This document shows positions 37,183 to 45,511 of a DNA stretch of 64,000 nucleotides, piece after piece. The position numbers were made by a program, and so were the translations under genes. Each line of letters begins with the position of its first letter. Position 1 is the first letter of the stretch. This DNA comes from Sandaracinus amylolyticus (GTDB taxonomy: Bacteria > Myxococcota_A > Polyangia > Polyangiales > Sandaracinaceae). The notes beneath the pieces were generated by a model. That model worked only from the letters and a program-made list of their open reading frames with translations, was not told the origin of the DNA and made no database searches. Where the stretch lies: NCBI RefSeq assembly GCF_000737325.1, contig NZ_CP011125.1:8742001-8806000 (forward strand). Reading direction: 5' to 3'.

Positions 37183-39456
37183 TCACGCCGGGAGCAGCCC
37201 GTCCACGAGCGCGCGCATCCGCCCTGCGATGCCCACCGAGATCGACTCCGGCGGCGGCTGTCGCACCACGTGCAGCGTCCCTTCGCGCCGCGTCACCTCG
37301 AAGCGGCAGTGCCCGTCGCGGTCGCGCCACACGTCGACGTCGACCTCGCCTCGCCCGACGCGCAGCTTCCGGACGCGCAAGCGATCGAGGCACGTCGGCA
37401 AGAGCGGATCGAGCGCGAGGAGATCGAGCGGCGCGACGTTGAAGATGCCCAGCATCGCGTGGAGCAAGCCCGGGATCGCGCTCACGTTCCACGCCTGGAT
37501 CAGATCGGCGCGCGGGTACGCGCCGGGGTGCGGCAGCTCGTCCTTCGTGTACCCACCGACGCACTCGGGCACTCGGAACCCGGGGTACAGCGACGCGAGC
37601 GCGAGCGTCGCGTCCGCGAGCTGCAGCGCGCGCCGATCGAACCCGAAGCGGCGCAGCCCGAGCGCGATCGTCGCGCTCTCCACGCTCCACACCGAGCCGC
37701 AGTGGTACGACAGCGGCTGGTACGCGGGGTGCGCCGACGAGAGCGTGCGGAACCCCCAGCCGCTCCAGAGATCGGGCGCGAACATCCGGTCGACCACGCG
37801 CTCCATCACGTCCTGCGCGACGATCCCCGACGCGAGGCAGTGCCCGACGTTCGACGTGATGCTGCGCAGCAGGCGCCCGTCGCGATCGAGCGCGAGCCCG
37901 TAGTAGCTCTCGTCCTCCATCCAGAACGCGCGGTGGAAGCGCTGCTTCAGATCGCGCGCCGCGCTCCACAGCGCGCGCGCGTCGCCCTGGCGCCCGAGCG
38001 TCCACAGCACGATCGCGAGCAGCTCCTGCGCCGCGAACCAGTAGCCCTGGATCTCGCACGCCGCGATCGGCGAGCGCGCGGGCGTTCCGTCGGCGTGCAC
38101 CATCGCGCCGCCGCTGTCCTTCCAGCCCTGGTGCTCGGGCCCGTCGGGCGAGCGCGTGTGGTAGTGGAGGAAGCCGCCCTGCGCCTGCTCGCGCGCCCAG
38201 TCGAGGATGCGCCGCGCGGTGTCGAGGTGCGGTCGGATCAGCGCCTCGTCGCCGCGCAGCGCGTAGAGCTGCGCGAGCGCGATCACGTACATCAGCGGGC
38301 TCGCCACGTCGGCGTAGCTCACCGCGAACGCGCCGTCGCCGAGCCGCGCGCGCGGCCCGCGCCGCACCTGCTGCGGCACGCGCCCCGGCTGCGCGTCGAT
38401 GCGCGGATCGTCGCGCGTGCTCTGGTGACGACCGAGGCGCGCCAGCGCCGCGTCGAGCATCGCGCCCCCGTCGACGAACGAGGCCTGCCATCCGGTCGTG
38501 AGCGCGTCGCGCCCGAAGAGCGCGGGATAGATCGGCAGCCCCGCCTGCGGCGCGAGCCACTCGCGCGCGCGCCCCTCGAGCAGCGGCAGCGACGCGAGGT
38601 CCTCGAGCGCCGCCGCGATCACCAGCGGCTCCACGCCGTGCCCGCTCGTGTCGACCACGACGTGCGACGCGCGCCACCGCTCGAGCACGCGCTCGCGCGC
38701 GGCGATCCCTTCACCCGTCAGCGCGTCCTCGAAGTCGATCGCGCGCACTCGCATCGCGAGCACGACCTCCTCGCGCGGCGCGAGCTCGACCGTCCATCGC
38801 ACGCCGCACTCGTGCGCGCGCGCACCCGGCGCCTCGACGTGCGTGACGTACGGCAGCTCGGGGTGCGTGGAGCGCAGCTCGAGCGACGACCCCGCGCACA
38901 CCGCGCGCTCCCAGATGCGCACCGGCGCCTCGCGATCGCCGATCGTGTCGCCGATGTCCGCCCAGTCGCCGTCGAGCGCGACGTCGATCACCAGGCGCAC
39001 GTCGCGCTGCGCGCGGTTCGCGACCACCAAGCGCGACTCGAGCCCGTCGATCTCCACCGAGTGCGTCACCCGCAGGTCGATCGCGCGGTGGGGCACACCG
39101 TCGGGCCCCAATGACTCCTCGGAGCGCGCGAGCCCCGAGCCGCCGCCCCCGAATTCCTCGAGCTCGGGGTGCACGTAGACGAGATCGAGCGTGTGCGCGC
39201 CCTCGCCGCCCAGCGCGCAGAGGTGCGGCGCTCGCCCGTTCACGAGCAGCCGCAGCGTGCGCAGATACCGCGTCTCGCGGAACCACAGACCGCTGCTCGA
39301 CACGCCGCGCCCGAGCTCGCCGCGCACGTCGGTCACGAGCATCGTCGGCCCGCGCCACGCGAGCCGCACCTCGGGTCTGATCTCGGCGCGCAGGACCACG
39401 ACGAGCCCCGAAGCACGCGGAGTGCCCTCGAACGAGTGCGGGGCGCCTCGCCTCAC
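37183..39456 (-). CDS. Glycogen-debranching-type glycoside hydrolase (amylo-alpha-1,6-glucosidase fold)
   Basis: A 757-residue protein with an N-terminal beta-sandwich domain of the GDE_N_bis type (about 20-230) and a C-terminal (alpha/alpha)6 barrel (about 270-700). Barrel landmarks include LPIYPALFGRDALTTGWQ with an acidic residue, HQGWKDSGGAMVHADG, AACEIQGYWFAAQELL, NVGHCLASGIV and a late CVGGYTKDELPHPGAYPRA. These fit enzymes of GH133/GH63-like type that cleave alpha-linked sugars. The GTG at 39456 is two bases from the ATG of the divergent gene, so a shorter true start is possible. Confidence 0.88.
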   Translation of the reverse strand: MRRGAPHSFEGTPRASGLVVVLRAEIRPEVRLAWRGPTMLVTDVRGELGRGVSSSGLWFRETRYLRTLRLLVNGRAPHLCALGGEGAHTLDLVYVHPELEEFGGGGSGLARSEESLGPDGVPHRAIDLRVTHSVEIDGLESRLVVANRAQRDVRLVIDVALDGDWADIGDTIGDREAPVRIWERAVCAGSSLELRSTHPELPYVTHVEAPGARAHECGVRWTVELAPREEVVLAMRVRAIDFEDALTGEGIAARERVLERWRASHVVVDTSGHGVEPLVIAAALEDLASLPLLEGRAREWLAPQAGLPIYPALFGRDALTTGWQASFVDGGAMLDAALARLGRHQSTRDDPRIDAQPGRVPQQVRRGPRARLGDGAFAVSYADVASPLMYVIALAQLYALRGDEALIRPHLDTARRILDWAREQAQGGFLHYHTRSPDGPEHQGWKDSGGAMVHADGTPARSPIAACEIQGYWFAAQELLAIVLWTLGRQGDARALWSAARDLKQRFHRAFWMEDESYYGLALDRDGRLLRSITSNVGHCLASGIVAQDVMERVVDRMFAPDLWSGWGFRTLSSAHPAYQPLSYHCGSVWSVESATIALGLRRFGFDRRALQLADATLALASLYPGFRVPECVGGYTKDELPHPGAYPRADLIQAWNVSAIPGLLHAMLGIFNVAPLDLLALDPLLPTCLDRLRVRKLRVGRGEVDVDVWRDRDGHCRFEVTRREGTLHVVRQPPPESISVGIAGRMRALVDGLLPA

Positions 39457-39470
39457 GTATGCTCCGCGCC

Positions 39471-40640
39471 ATGCCTCGTCGTTGGATGGTGCTGCTCGTC
39501 GCGCTCGCGACCAGCGGGTGCGGAACCAAGACCTCCCTCGAGATCCCGCCGCCGGCGCCCTGCACGCCGTCACCACCGCCCGCGCCGCTCGACCGTTGTG
39601 AGACCTGGGAGCGCGGTGAGTCGGTCGTGCTCGACGTCGGGGACGACGTGGGCTCGGTCGCACACCGCGGCGGCGCCGCGCTCGCGTATCGCCAGTTCCT
39701 CGGCGGCTCCAGCGAGGTTCGCGCCCTCGATGTCGACGCCGAGGGCATGCCCCGCGGAGCCGCGCTCACCGTGTCGAGCGTGCGCGTGGGCGGATCCTCG
39801 CTGGGCGTCGAGCCCGGCGCCGCGGGCGACTGCTCGCTCTACGCGCTGGCCTACGAGGCCACCGACGTCGAGAAGGCGAGCACGCTCGCGATCGTCGACC
39901 CCGACGGCTACACCCGCACCGTCGCGCACGACCCCGACGAGGCCGCCTGGGACCTCCGCTCCGATGGCGAGACGCTCACCTGGCTCGCGCTGCGGCGCAG
40001 ACGCCTCTTCGACCCCGACGCCTTCCAGCTCGTGCGCGCCGATCGAGGCGGCCGCGAGCTCGAGCGCGTCCCGCTCGGAGGCAGGATCGGCCTGCACATC
40101 GGCTATGCGCGGCGCCAGCTGCGCGATGACGGCAGCTTCGTGATCGTCGGCAACGCGGCCGACGGGATCGCGATGGACGTGTTCGACCCCGCTGGAGCGC
40201 GGATCGCGACCACGCGGCTCTCGGATCGCGACCTCGCCCACGCGTCCTCGGTGCTGCGCGATGGAGCGCTCTGGGTCGTGTGGAGCGACCGCGACAAGCC
40301 GGCCGATCCTCCCGACGCGCTGCACGCGGTGCAGGTCGATGCCGGGGGAGAGATCGCGGACCGCATCGAGCTGGAGCTCGGCGACACCCGCCCGCTCCAT
40401 CGCTTCGAGGTCACCTGGACCGGCGGCAGCTACCTCGTCCCCGTCGCCGATGACACGCAGTGGTACGTCGGCGTGTTCGCGCCCGACGGCGCGCGTCGCG
40501 CGCTCCTCCCGATGTCCCCCGACGCGCGCGACGCCGAGGTCCTCCGCACCGACACCGGCGCGCTGGTCATCGCGATCGAGCAGGACGACCCCACAACGCG
40601 CCCGCTCGTCGTCGCGACGCCGCTCCGCTGCGCTCGGTAG
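39471..40640 (+). CDS. Lipoprotein of unknown function
   Basis: A 389-residue lipoprotein: signal peptide MVLLVALATSGC with a good lipobox, then a Pro-rich spacer (EIPPPAPCTPSPPPAP) and a long beta-rich domain with repeated strand-turn units (for example GGSSEVRALDVDAEG, LAYEATDVEKASTLAIVDPDG, GALWVVWSDRDKP). The pattern is that of a beta-propeller on the cell surface; no enzyme motif is seen. An ATG at 39459 gives four more residues. It is divergent from the glucosidase gene, and a response regulator follows 45 bp downstream. Confidence 0.78.
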   Translation: MPRRWMVLLVALATSGCGTKTSLEIPPPAPCTPSPPPAPLDRCETWERGESVVLDVGDDVGSVAHRGGAALAYRQFLGGSSEVRALDVDAEGMPRGAALTVSSVRVGGSSLGVEPGAAGDCSLYALAYEATDVEKASTLAIVDPDGYTRTVAHDPDEAAWDLRSDGETLTWLALRRRRLFDPDAFQLVRADRGGRELERVPLGGRIGLHIGYARRQLRDDGSFVIVGNAADGIAMDVFDPAGARIATTRLSDRDLAHASSVLRDGALWVVWSDRDKPADPPDALHAVQVDAGGEIADRIELELGDTRPLHRFEVTWTGGSYLVPVADDTQWYVGVFAPDGARRALLPMSPDARDAEVLRTDTGALVIAIEQDDPTTRPLVVATPLRCAR

Positions 40641-40685
40641 CGCAATGGCCCGATCCAGCTCCCGTGCTAGCCTCGCTGCCCTCCG

Positions 40686-41087
40686 ATGGTGTCTGCGCCT
40701 CCGACCACCGGTCGCCCGAAGATCTTCGTCGTGGAGGACGAAGAAGATCTGCGGCGCATGCTGAGCAAGATCCTCGGCACGGTGGGCGACGTGACGACCG
40801 CGGTCGACGGTCAGGATGCGTACACGCGCCTCACCGGCGGCTTCGTCCCCGACGTGATCGTCACGGACCTCATGATGCCGCGGATGGACGGGCTCACGCT
40901 CGCCACGAAGCTCAAGGCGGACCCCGTGCTCGGCCGCGTGCCGGTCGTGATGCTCACCGCGAAGACCCAGGCGCGCGACGTGATCGCCGGCATCAACGCC
41001 GGCGCGCGGCACTACGTCACGAAGCCCTTCAAGACCGAGGAGCTCGTTGGCAAAGTCCGCAAAGCGCTCGCCGCACGCGGCAAGTGA
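40686..41087 (+). CDS. CheY-like single-domain response regulator
   Basis: A 133-residue receiver domain with all functional residues: the acidic cluster VVEDEEDLRR near 16, the phospho-acceptor Asp in VIVTDLMMPRMDG near 61, the switch Thr in VVMLTAKT near 90, and the KPF lysine in YVTKPFKTEEL near 113. There is no output domain, so it acts through partner proteins. The gene overlaps the 5' end of lnt by 41 bp if the TTG start of lnt is used, so both come from one transcript. Confidence 0.92.
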   Translation: MVSAPPTTGRPKIFVVEDEEDLRRMLSKILGTVGDVTTAVDGQDAYTRLTGGFVPDVIVTDLMMPRMDGLTLATKLKADPVLGRVPVVMLTAKTQARDVIAGINAGARHYVTKPFKTEELVGKVRKALAARGK

Positions 41088-42720
41088 GCCCGCCCCGAAG
41101 ACGCCGCTGGTGATCCGCGCGCGCCCCTGGGCGCTGCTCGTGATCTCCGCGGTGCTGATGTTCCTCGGCTTCGCGGGGTTCGGCATCTGGCCGCTCGCGT
41201 TCGTCGGCATCATCCCCGCGCTCTTCGTCTTCGATCCGCTCGAGACACGCGGCGGCTTCGAGCGCCCGCCCGGCAAGCACTTCTTCTGGCGCGCGCTCTT
41301 CTTCGGCTACGTCGCGGAGCTCGGCGGCTTCTACTGGCTGACCAACACGCTGGTGGACTTCTCGGGGTTCCCGGTCGTCGTCTGCCTGCTCTTCGCGTCG
41401 ATCTTCTATCTCTTCCAGGGCCTGCAGTTCGTCGCGATCCTCGCGCTCTGGGCGCGCGCCCGTGCCCGCGGCTTCTCCGCGACGCCCGCGCTCGTCGCCG
41501 CGTACCTCGCGAGCGAGACGCTCTTCCCGATGCTCTTCGAGCACTACTACGGGAGCGCGTTCCACCCGGTCCCGCTGCTCATGCAGATCGCCGATCTCGG
41601 CGGCCCGATGATGTGCACCGCGCTCGCGATGGTCGTCGCCGGCGCGCTCTACGACGCGGGCAGCACGTGGACGCGCGAGCGCCGCGTCCCGAAGCTCTGG
41701 CCCGGCATCGCGCTCGCGTCGGTGATCTTCGCGTGCGCGTACGGCGCGTACCGCCTGCACGAGACCGACGCGCGCATCGCCGCCGCGCCGCAGCTCACCG
41801 TGGGCGTCGTGCAGACGAACATGGGGCTCTTCGAGAAGTGGCAGAACCCCGCGATGGGCGTGCGCCGCCACGTCGAGCAGACCGCGGAGATCGCCCAGGA
41901 GCACGACCCCGATCTCGTCGTGTGGCCCGAGTCGGCGGTGACGTACTTCCTGCCGAGCGGCCTCACGAACGTGCGCGACTGGCGCTGGGCGCGCCGCCTC
42001 GGGCTCGACCGCGTGCAGGTGCCGATCGTGTTCGGCGCGCTGCGCCAGCACGTGACCGCCGAGGGCGCCGAGCAGGATCGCAACACCGCGTTCGTGACCG
42101 ACGCGCGCGGCGAGATCGTCGGCGTCTACGACAAGACGTACCTGCTCGCGTTCGGCGAGTACATCCCCTTCGGCGACTGGTTCCCGATCGTCTACGACAT
42201 CTCGCCGATGAGCGGCCGCTTCACGCCCGGCGACGATCCCGACGCGGTGCCGTTCACCGCGCGCGACGGGCGCACGTACCGGCTCTCGATCCTCATCTGC
42301 TACGAGGACATCGTCTCGACGTTCGTGCGTCGCGCCGAGGCGCAGGGCGACCCGCACCTCTTCGTGAACATCACGAACGACTCGTGGTTCGGCGACACCC
42401 AGGAGCCCTGGGTGCACCTGCACCTCGCGCGCTTCCGCGCGATCGAGCACCGCCGCTTCCTCATCCGCGCGACGAACTCGGGCGTGAGCGCGATCATCGA
42501 CGCCGCGGGGCGCCTCACCGAGCAGAGCGGCACGTTCGTGCGCGCGAACCTGGTGGGCGAGGTCGCGATGCTCGAGGGCGGCACGACGCTCTACCAGCTG
42601 CTCGGCGCGTGGCCGGGCTGGGTCGGGTTGGTGGTGATCGCGCTGATGGGGTTCCTGCCTGCTCGGTACTTGCCTCGTCGGGCGCGGCCGTCGGCGCTGG
42701 ACGGTTCGGCTTCGGCGTGA
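41047..42720 (+). CDS. lnt: Apolipoprotein N-acyltransferase
   Basis: A 557-residue inner-membrane enzyme that adds the third acyl chain to lipoproteins. About six N-terminal membrane helices (residues 25-245) are followed by a nitrilase-like domain with the catalytic triad Glu in WPESAV (about 295), Lys in YDKTYLLAFGEYIP (about 362) and Cys in LICYED (about 418), and a last helix near 525. The large number of lipoproteins in this window makes it useful here. The TTG at 41047 gives the full start; a GTG at 41110 is an alternative. Confidence 0.94.
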   Translation: MAKSAKRSPHAASEPAPKTPLVIRARPWALLVISAVLMFLGFAGFGIWPLAFVGIIPALFVFDPLETRGGFERPPGKHFFWRALFFGYVAELGGFYWLTNTLVDFSGFPVVVCLLFASIFYLFQGLQFVAILALWARARARGFSATPALVAAYLASETLFPMLFEHYYGSAFHPVPLLMQIADLGGPMMCTALAMVVAGALYDAGSTWTRERRVPKLWPGIALASVIFACAYGAYRLHETDARIAAAPQLTVGVVQTNMGLFEKWQNPAMGVRRHVEQTAEIAQEHDPDLVVWPESAVTYFLPSGLTNVRDWRWARRLGLDRVQVPIVFGALRQHVTAEGAEQDRNTAFVTDARGEIVGVYDKTYLLAFGEYIPFGDWFPIVYDISPMSGRFTPGDDPDAVPFTARDGRTYRLSILICYEDIVSTFVRRAEAQGDPHLFVNITNDSWFGDTQEPWVHLHLARFRAIEHRRFLIRATNSGVSAIIDAAGRLTEQSGTFVRANLVGEVAMLEGGTTLYQLLGAWPGWVGLVVIALMGFLPARYLPRRARPSALDGSASA

Positions 42721-42922
42721 GGCGCGGGGTGGTGGGGCCGACGCCCTGGGTGCTCGCGGGCTGCTGTTCGAGCGGGTGAGAGCTTCGGGAGGCGGTGGGC
42801 GCATCGCGGCGCGAGGCGCGCCGCGATGACTGTCGACAGTCCGTGGTCGGCCTCGGCGGCCCCCGTCGCACGGGGGCGTCGGCCCCCGTCGCACGGGGGC
42901 GTCGGCCCCACCACCCCACGCC
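42721..42922. terminator. Long inverted repeat with two inner 23-bp hairpin units after lnt
   Basis: Arms at 42721-42746 and 42897-42922 are reverse complements at 25 of 26 positions (GGCGCGGGGTGGTGGGGCCG at the left). Inside, a 23-bp unit occurs twice (42859 and 42882), each able to form GCCCCCGT-CGC-ACGGGGGC. The arm sequence is close to that at 14832-15016. It lies directly after the lnt stop, so transcription termination is likely, but a dispersed repeat family is also possible. No gene is seen here. Confidence 0.55.
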
Positions 42923-43353
42923 CGGTACCGCGGTTCTGCCGTCTCACCGGGGGATGGTGGAGATGGCTCGCGACGTGGTCGCGCTTCGCCGCGCCCACGA
43001 CGCTCGCGCGTAGCACCGCGCTCCGCGCGTGTGCGCGCTTCGCGCGAGATCGTCTTGTCTCGGTCGTCGGCGATCCTCGAACCGACGAGGGGCGCTGGCG
43101 CTCTGGGCGGTCTTCGAGCGGGCGTGAGCACCCTCGTGCTCGTGGGTCGAGCGCGACGGCGGCGCGCGTGCCGGCGACCGGACATTCCGCGAGCGATGTC
43201 TGGTCGCTCGCGACGGGTACCGGACATCTGTCGCGGACATTGGCGTGGAGCGTCCCGTCGATCGGACTTCGGTCCAGCGAGTGGCCGTTGCTCGCGCGAC
43301 ATGACGGCCATCCGTCGCGCGAAATGGCGTGGAGTGTCCTATGCTGTCCGGTC
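42923..43353. promoter_or_regulatory. Gene-free upstream region of the XRE regulator with repeated GGACAT sites
   Basis: No convincing gene is seen in this stretch. In its last 170 bases the word CCGGACA occurs near 43187 and 43219, CGGACATTGG near 43234, and its inverse TGTCCGG at 43345. The unit GGCGTGGAGCGTCC (43242) recurs as GGCGTGGAGTGTCC (43326), just ahead of the regulator start. Such clustered direct and inverted words next to an XRE gene suggest operators for that regulator. There is no experimental basis. Confidence 0.4.
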
Positions 43354-43770
43354 ATGAGCCGGCGGATGACGTTCCCCGATGCCCTCTGGGCCGCGCGTGA
43401 GTCGCTGCGCCTCGAGCAACGCGAGCTCGGCGCGCTGATCGGGGTCGCGACCCGCACCATCGCGCGGTGGGAGCACGGCGACGCGCTGCCGCGCGGGAAC
43501 GTGCGCAGCGCCATCGTGGCGGCGATCGCGAGCCGCGACGCGGCGCGCGCCAAGGACGTCGCGGTCGCGCTCGACGTGCCGGTCCCCACCCCGCAGCCGC
43601 CGCCCGACCAGGCGCCGAAGGTCGAAGCGCTCGATGCCGCGGTCTATCTCGCCGCCGATGCGCTCGGCGTCCCGGCTGCCGCAGCGCGCCCGGTGCTCGC
43701 GCGGTTCCTCCTGCACCTCGCGGCGTCGCGCATCTCCCTCGATGAAGCGCGCGCGAAGCTGAAGCCGTGA
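43354..43770 (+). CDS. XRE-family DNA-binding protein
   Basis: A 138-residue protein with an N-terminal helix-turn-helix of the Cro/XRE type (residues 10-42: ARESLRLEQRELGALIGVA, TRTIARWEHGDALP). A Pro-rich linker (PVPTPQPPPDQAP) leads to a small C-terminal helical domain. Repeated words immediately upstream are likely binding sites. Its stop codon overlaps by one base the start of the ATP-grasp gene (TGATG at 43768-43772), so the two are coupled. Confidence 0.88.
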   Translation: MSRRMTFPDALWAARESLRLEQRELGALIGVATRTIARWEHGDALPRGNVRSAIVAAIASRDAARAKDVAVALDVPVPTPQPPPDQAPKVEALDAAVYLAADALGVPAAAARPVLARFLLHLAASRISLDEARAKLKP

Positions 43771-44573
43771 TGCGCACGCTGATCCTCTCGCGCCGCCACA
43801 CCCCCGACTCGCAAGCGCTGTGGCGCGCCGCGGTCGATGCGGGCTGGGACGTGGTGCGCGCCCAGCGCTACGCCGTCCCGCCGGAGCTCGCGGGGCGCAC
43901 CGACGTCGCGTTCTACGCCGAGACGTTGCTCGCGGACGCGCTGGCGCCCGAGCTCGGCGTGGTGCTGCTCGAGCCCGACGTGCGGTGGCTCGCGGAGCTG
44001 CCCTCGGCGTACCGACTGCGCGAGATCCGCGCGACCACGCTCGCCGCGGTGCGCGAGGTGCGCGAGCGCGCGTTCGTCAAGCCGGCGGACGAGAAGGTGT
44101 TCGCGGCGCGCGTGTACGAGCCCGGCGAGCGCATCGACGAGCACCACGCGCTGCCCGACGCGCTCCCGGTGCTGGTCTCGGAGCCGGTACGGTTCGAGAT
44201 CGAGGTGCGCGCGTTCGTCGTCGATCGCGAGGCCGCGACGCTCTCGGCGTACGTGCGCGACGGCGACATCGCGCGCGCCGAGGACGGCACGTGGCCGCTC
44301 GACGCGCGGGATCGCGAGGACGCGATCACGTTGCTCGCGTCGCTGCTCGCCGATCCCGAGGTCGCGCTCCCGCCCGCGGTGGTGATCGACGTCGGCCGCA
44401 TCGAGGGTCGCGGCTTCGCGGTGGTCGAGGCGAACGCAGCGTGGGCCGCGGGCATCTGCGGCTGTGATCCCGACGCGGTCCTCCGCGCAGTGGCGCGCAC
44501 CTGCGTGCCCACGTCGTCGCTCGACGACATCACACGCCGCTGGGCGCGCGCCGCCTCGCTCGCGATCGAGTGA
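43770..44573 (+). CDS. ATP-grasp domain protein (DUF4343-like)
   Basis: A 267-residue protein. The N-terminal third has an alpha/beta region, followed by ATP-grasp-type features: AFVKPADEKVFAARVYEPGE near 108, with the nucleotide-binding Lys, the RFEIEVRAFVVDREA strand pair near 147, and VVIDVGRIEGRGFAVVEANAAWAAG near 210-235 with the metal-binding Glu and Asn. It probably ligates or phosphorylates a small substrate; the acceptor is not identifiable. Its last ~115 codons and the DNA downstream are partly duplicated at 44834-45385. Confidence 0.85.
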   Translation: MRTLILSRRHTPDSQALWRAAVDAGWDVVRAQRYAVPPELAGRTDVAFYAETLLADALAPELGVVLLEPDVRWLAELPSAYRLREIRATTLAAVREVRERAFVKPADEKVFAARVYEPGERIDEHHALPDALPVLVSEPVRFEIEVRAFVVDREAATLSAYVRDGDIARAEDGTWPLDARDREDAITLLASLLADPEVALPPAVVIDVGRIEGRGFAVVEANAAWAAGICGCDPDAVLRAVARTCVPTSSLDDITRRWARAASLAIE

Positions 44574-44590
44574 GGTGATCAGCGAACGCG

Positions 44591-44793
44591 GGAACAGCCG
44601 TGCACGTGCACGTGGCGCGTGGACGATTCACGACGCGGTGGGGTGCAACGGCGGCGCCGCGCTCCGCACGACACGCCGCGTGCGGTCGCGACGTCGCGCG
44701 GCGTCACGCGCGGGAGAAAGGGCCCGCGATCGGGCTGGCCGAGTCGTGACTCGTACACGTGCACGTGCCACGTGTCACGTGCACGGCTGTTCC
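44591..44793. repeat. MITE-like element with inverted ends, copy 1
   Basis: The left end GGAACAGCCGTGCACGTG (44591-44608) is the exact reverse complement of the right end (44776-44793); the match continues for eight more bases after one inserted base. The element is 203 bp, rich in CACGTG words and carries no gene. It starts 18 bases after the stop of the ATP-grasp gene. A second copy lies at 45122-45330. Non-coding, hairpin-ended and present twice, it resembles a miniature transposable element, but both copies could have arisen from the one local duplication. Confidence 0.65.
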
Positions 44794-44833
44794 ACCGCAG
44801 GCGACCGCTCGCGCCGTCAGCGATCGTGCGGGG

Positions 44834-45104
44834 GCGACGCTCTCGGCGTGCGTGCGCGACGGGCGACATCGCGAGTCACTGCTCGCGCGAGGTCGCGCTG
44901 CCGCCCACGGTGGTGATCGACGTCGGCCGCATCGAGGGTCGCGGCTTCGCGGTGGTCGAGGCGAACGCAGCGTGGGCCGCGGGCATCTGCGGCTGTGATC
45001 CCGACGCGGTCCTCCGCGCAGTGGCGCGCACCTGCGTGCCCACGTCGTCGCTCGACGACATCACACGCCGCTGGGCGCGCGCCGCCTCGCTCGCGATCGA
45101 GTGA
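44834..45104 (+). pseudogene. Partial duplicate of the ATP-grasp gene
   Basis: From 44834 the sequence repeats the ATP-grasp gene from 44235 onward, with about 68 bases missing between the CGACATCGCG block and the TGCTCGC block. From 44890 it matches 44359-44573 at a fixed distance of 531 bases with only a few changes, and ends at the same stop codon (45102-45104). It retains only about the last 65 codons intact, including the EANAAWAAGICGCDPDAV motif, and has no start or ribosome site of its own. A decayed tandem copy. Confidence 0.85.
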
Positions 45105-45121
45105 GGTGATCAGCGAACGCG

Positions 45122-45330
45122 GGAACAGCCGTGCACGAGCACGTGGCACGTGCACGTGGACGATTCACGACGCGGTGGGGTGCAACGCCGGCGCCGCGCT
45201 CCGCATGACACGCCGCGTGCGGTCGCGACGTCGCGCGGCATCACGCGCGGGAGAACGGGCCCGCGATCGCGCTGGCCGAGTCGTGCCTCGTACACGTGCA
45301 CGTGCCACGTGTCACGTGCACGGCTGTTCC
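45122..45330. repeat. MITE-like element with inverted ends, copy 2
   Basis: A 209-bp near-copy of the element at 44591-44793, again 18 bases after a copy of the ATP-grasp stop codon, with a six-base expansion in the CACGTG-rich left end. The right end CACGTGCACGGCTGTTCC is unchanged. The spacing from copy 1 is 531 bases, the same as that of the flanking duplicated gene, so this copy came with the local duplication. The rest of the gap to 45511 holds only a possible promoter. Confidence 0.65.
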
Positions 45331-45433
45331 ACCGTCAGCGACCGCTCGCGCCGTCAGCGATCGTGCGCGAGCGACGAGCCCGTCACCGGATCGTCCCACC
45401 GCTGGCCCCCCGATGGGGTACCTCCGAGTCAGG

Positions 45434-45468
45434 TTGACAGCCGCCCTCCGACGTCGTTGGATGGCGGC
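45434..45468 (+). promoter_or_regulatory. Possible promoter and dyad ahead of the nuclease/repeat operon
   Basis: TTGACA at 45434-45439 is a perfect -35 hexamer; TTGGAT follows after 17 bases as a weak -10. Between them GCCGCCCTCC and GGATGGCGGC form a dyad matching at nine of ten positions. If used, transcription would start near 45470, which favours the GTG at 45512 as the first start codon over the ATG at 45461. Sequence match only. Confidence 0.35.
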
Positions 45469-45511
45469 TTCTTTTTTTCGGCCCCGAGCCGTTCCCGCGG
45501 AGCCCCACCCG

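Noticed and set aside
44834-45104. Second functional ATP-grasp gene
   Set aside because: Only the last 65 codons are kept and there is no start or ribosome site; it is a duplicate fragment.
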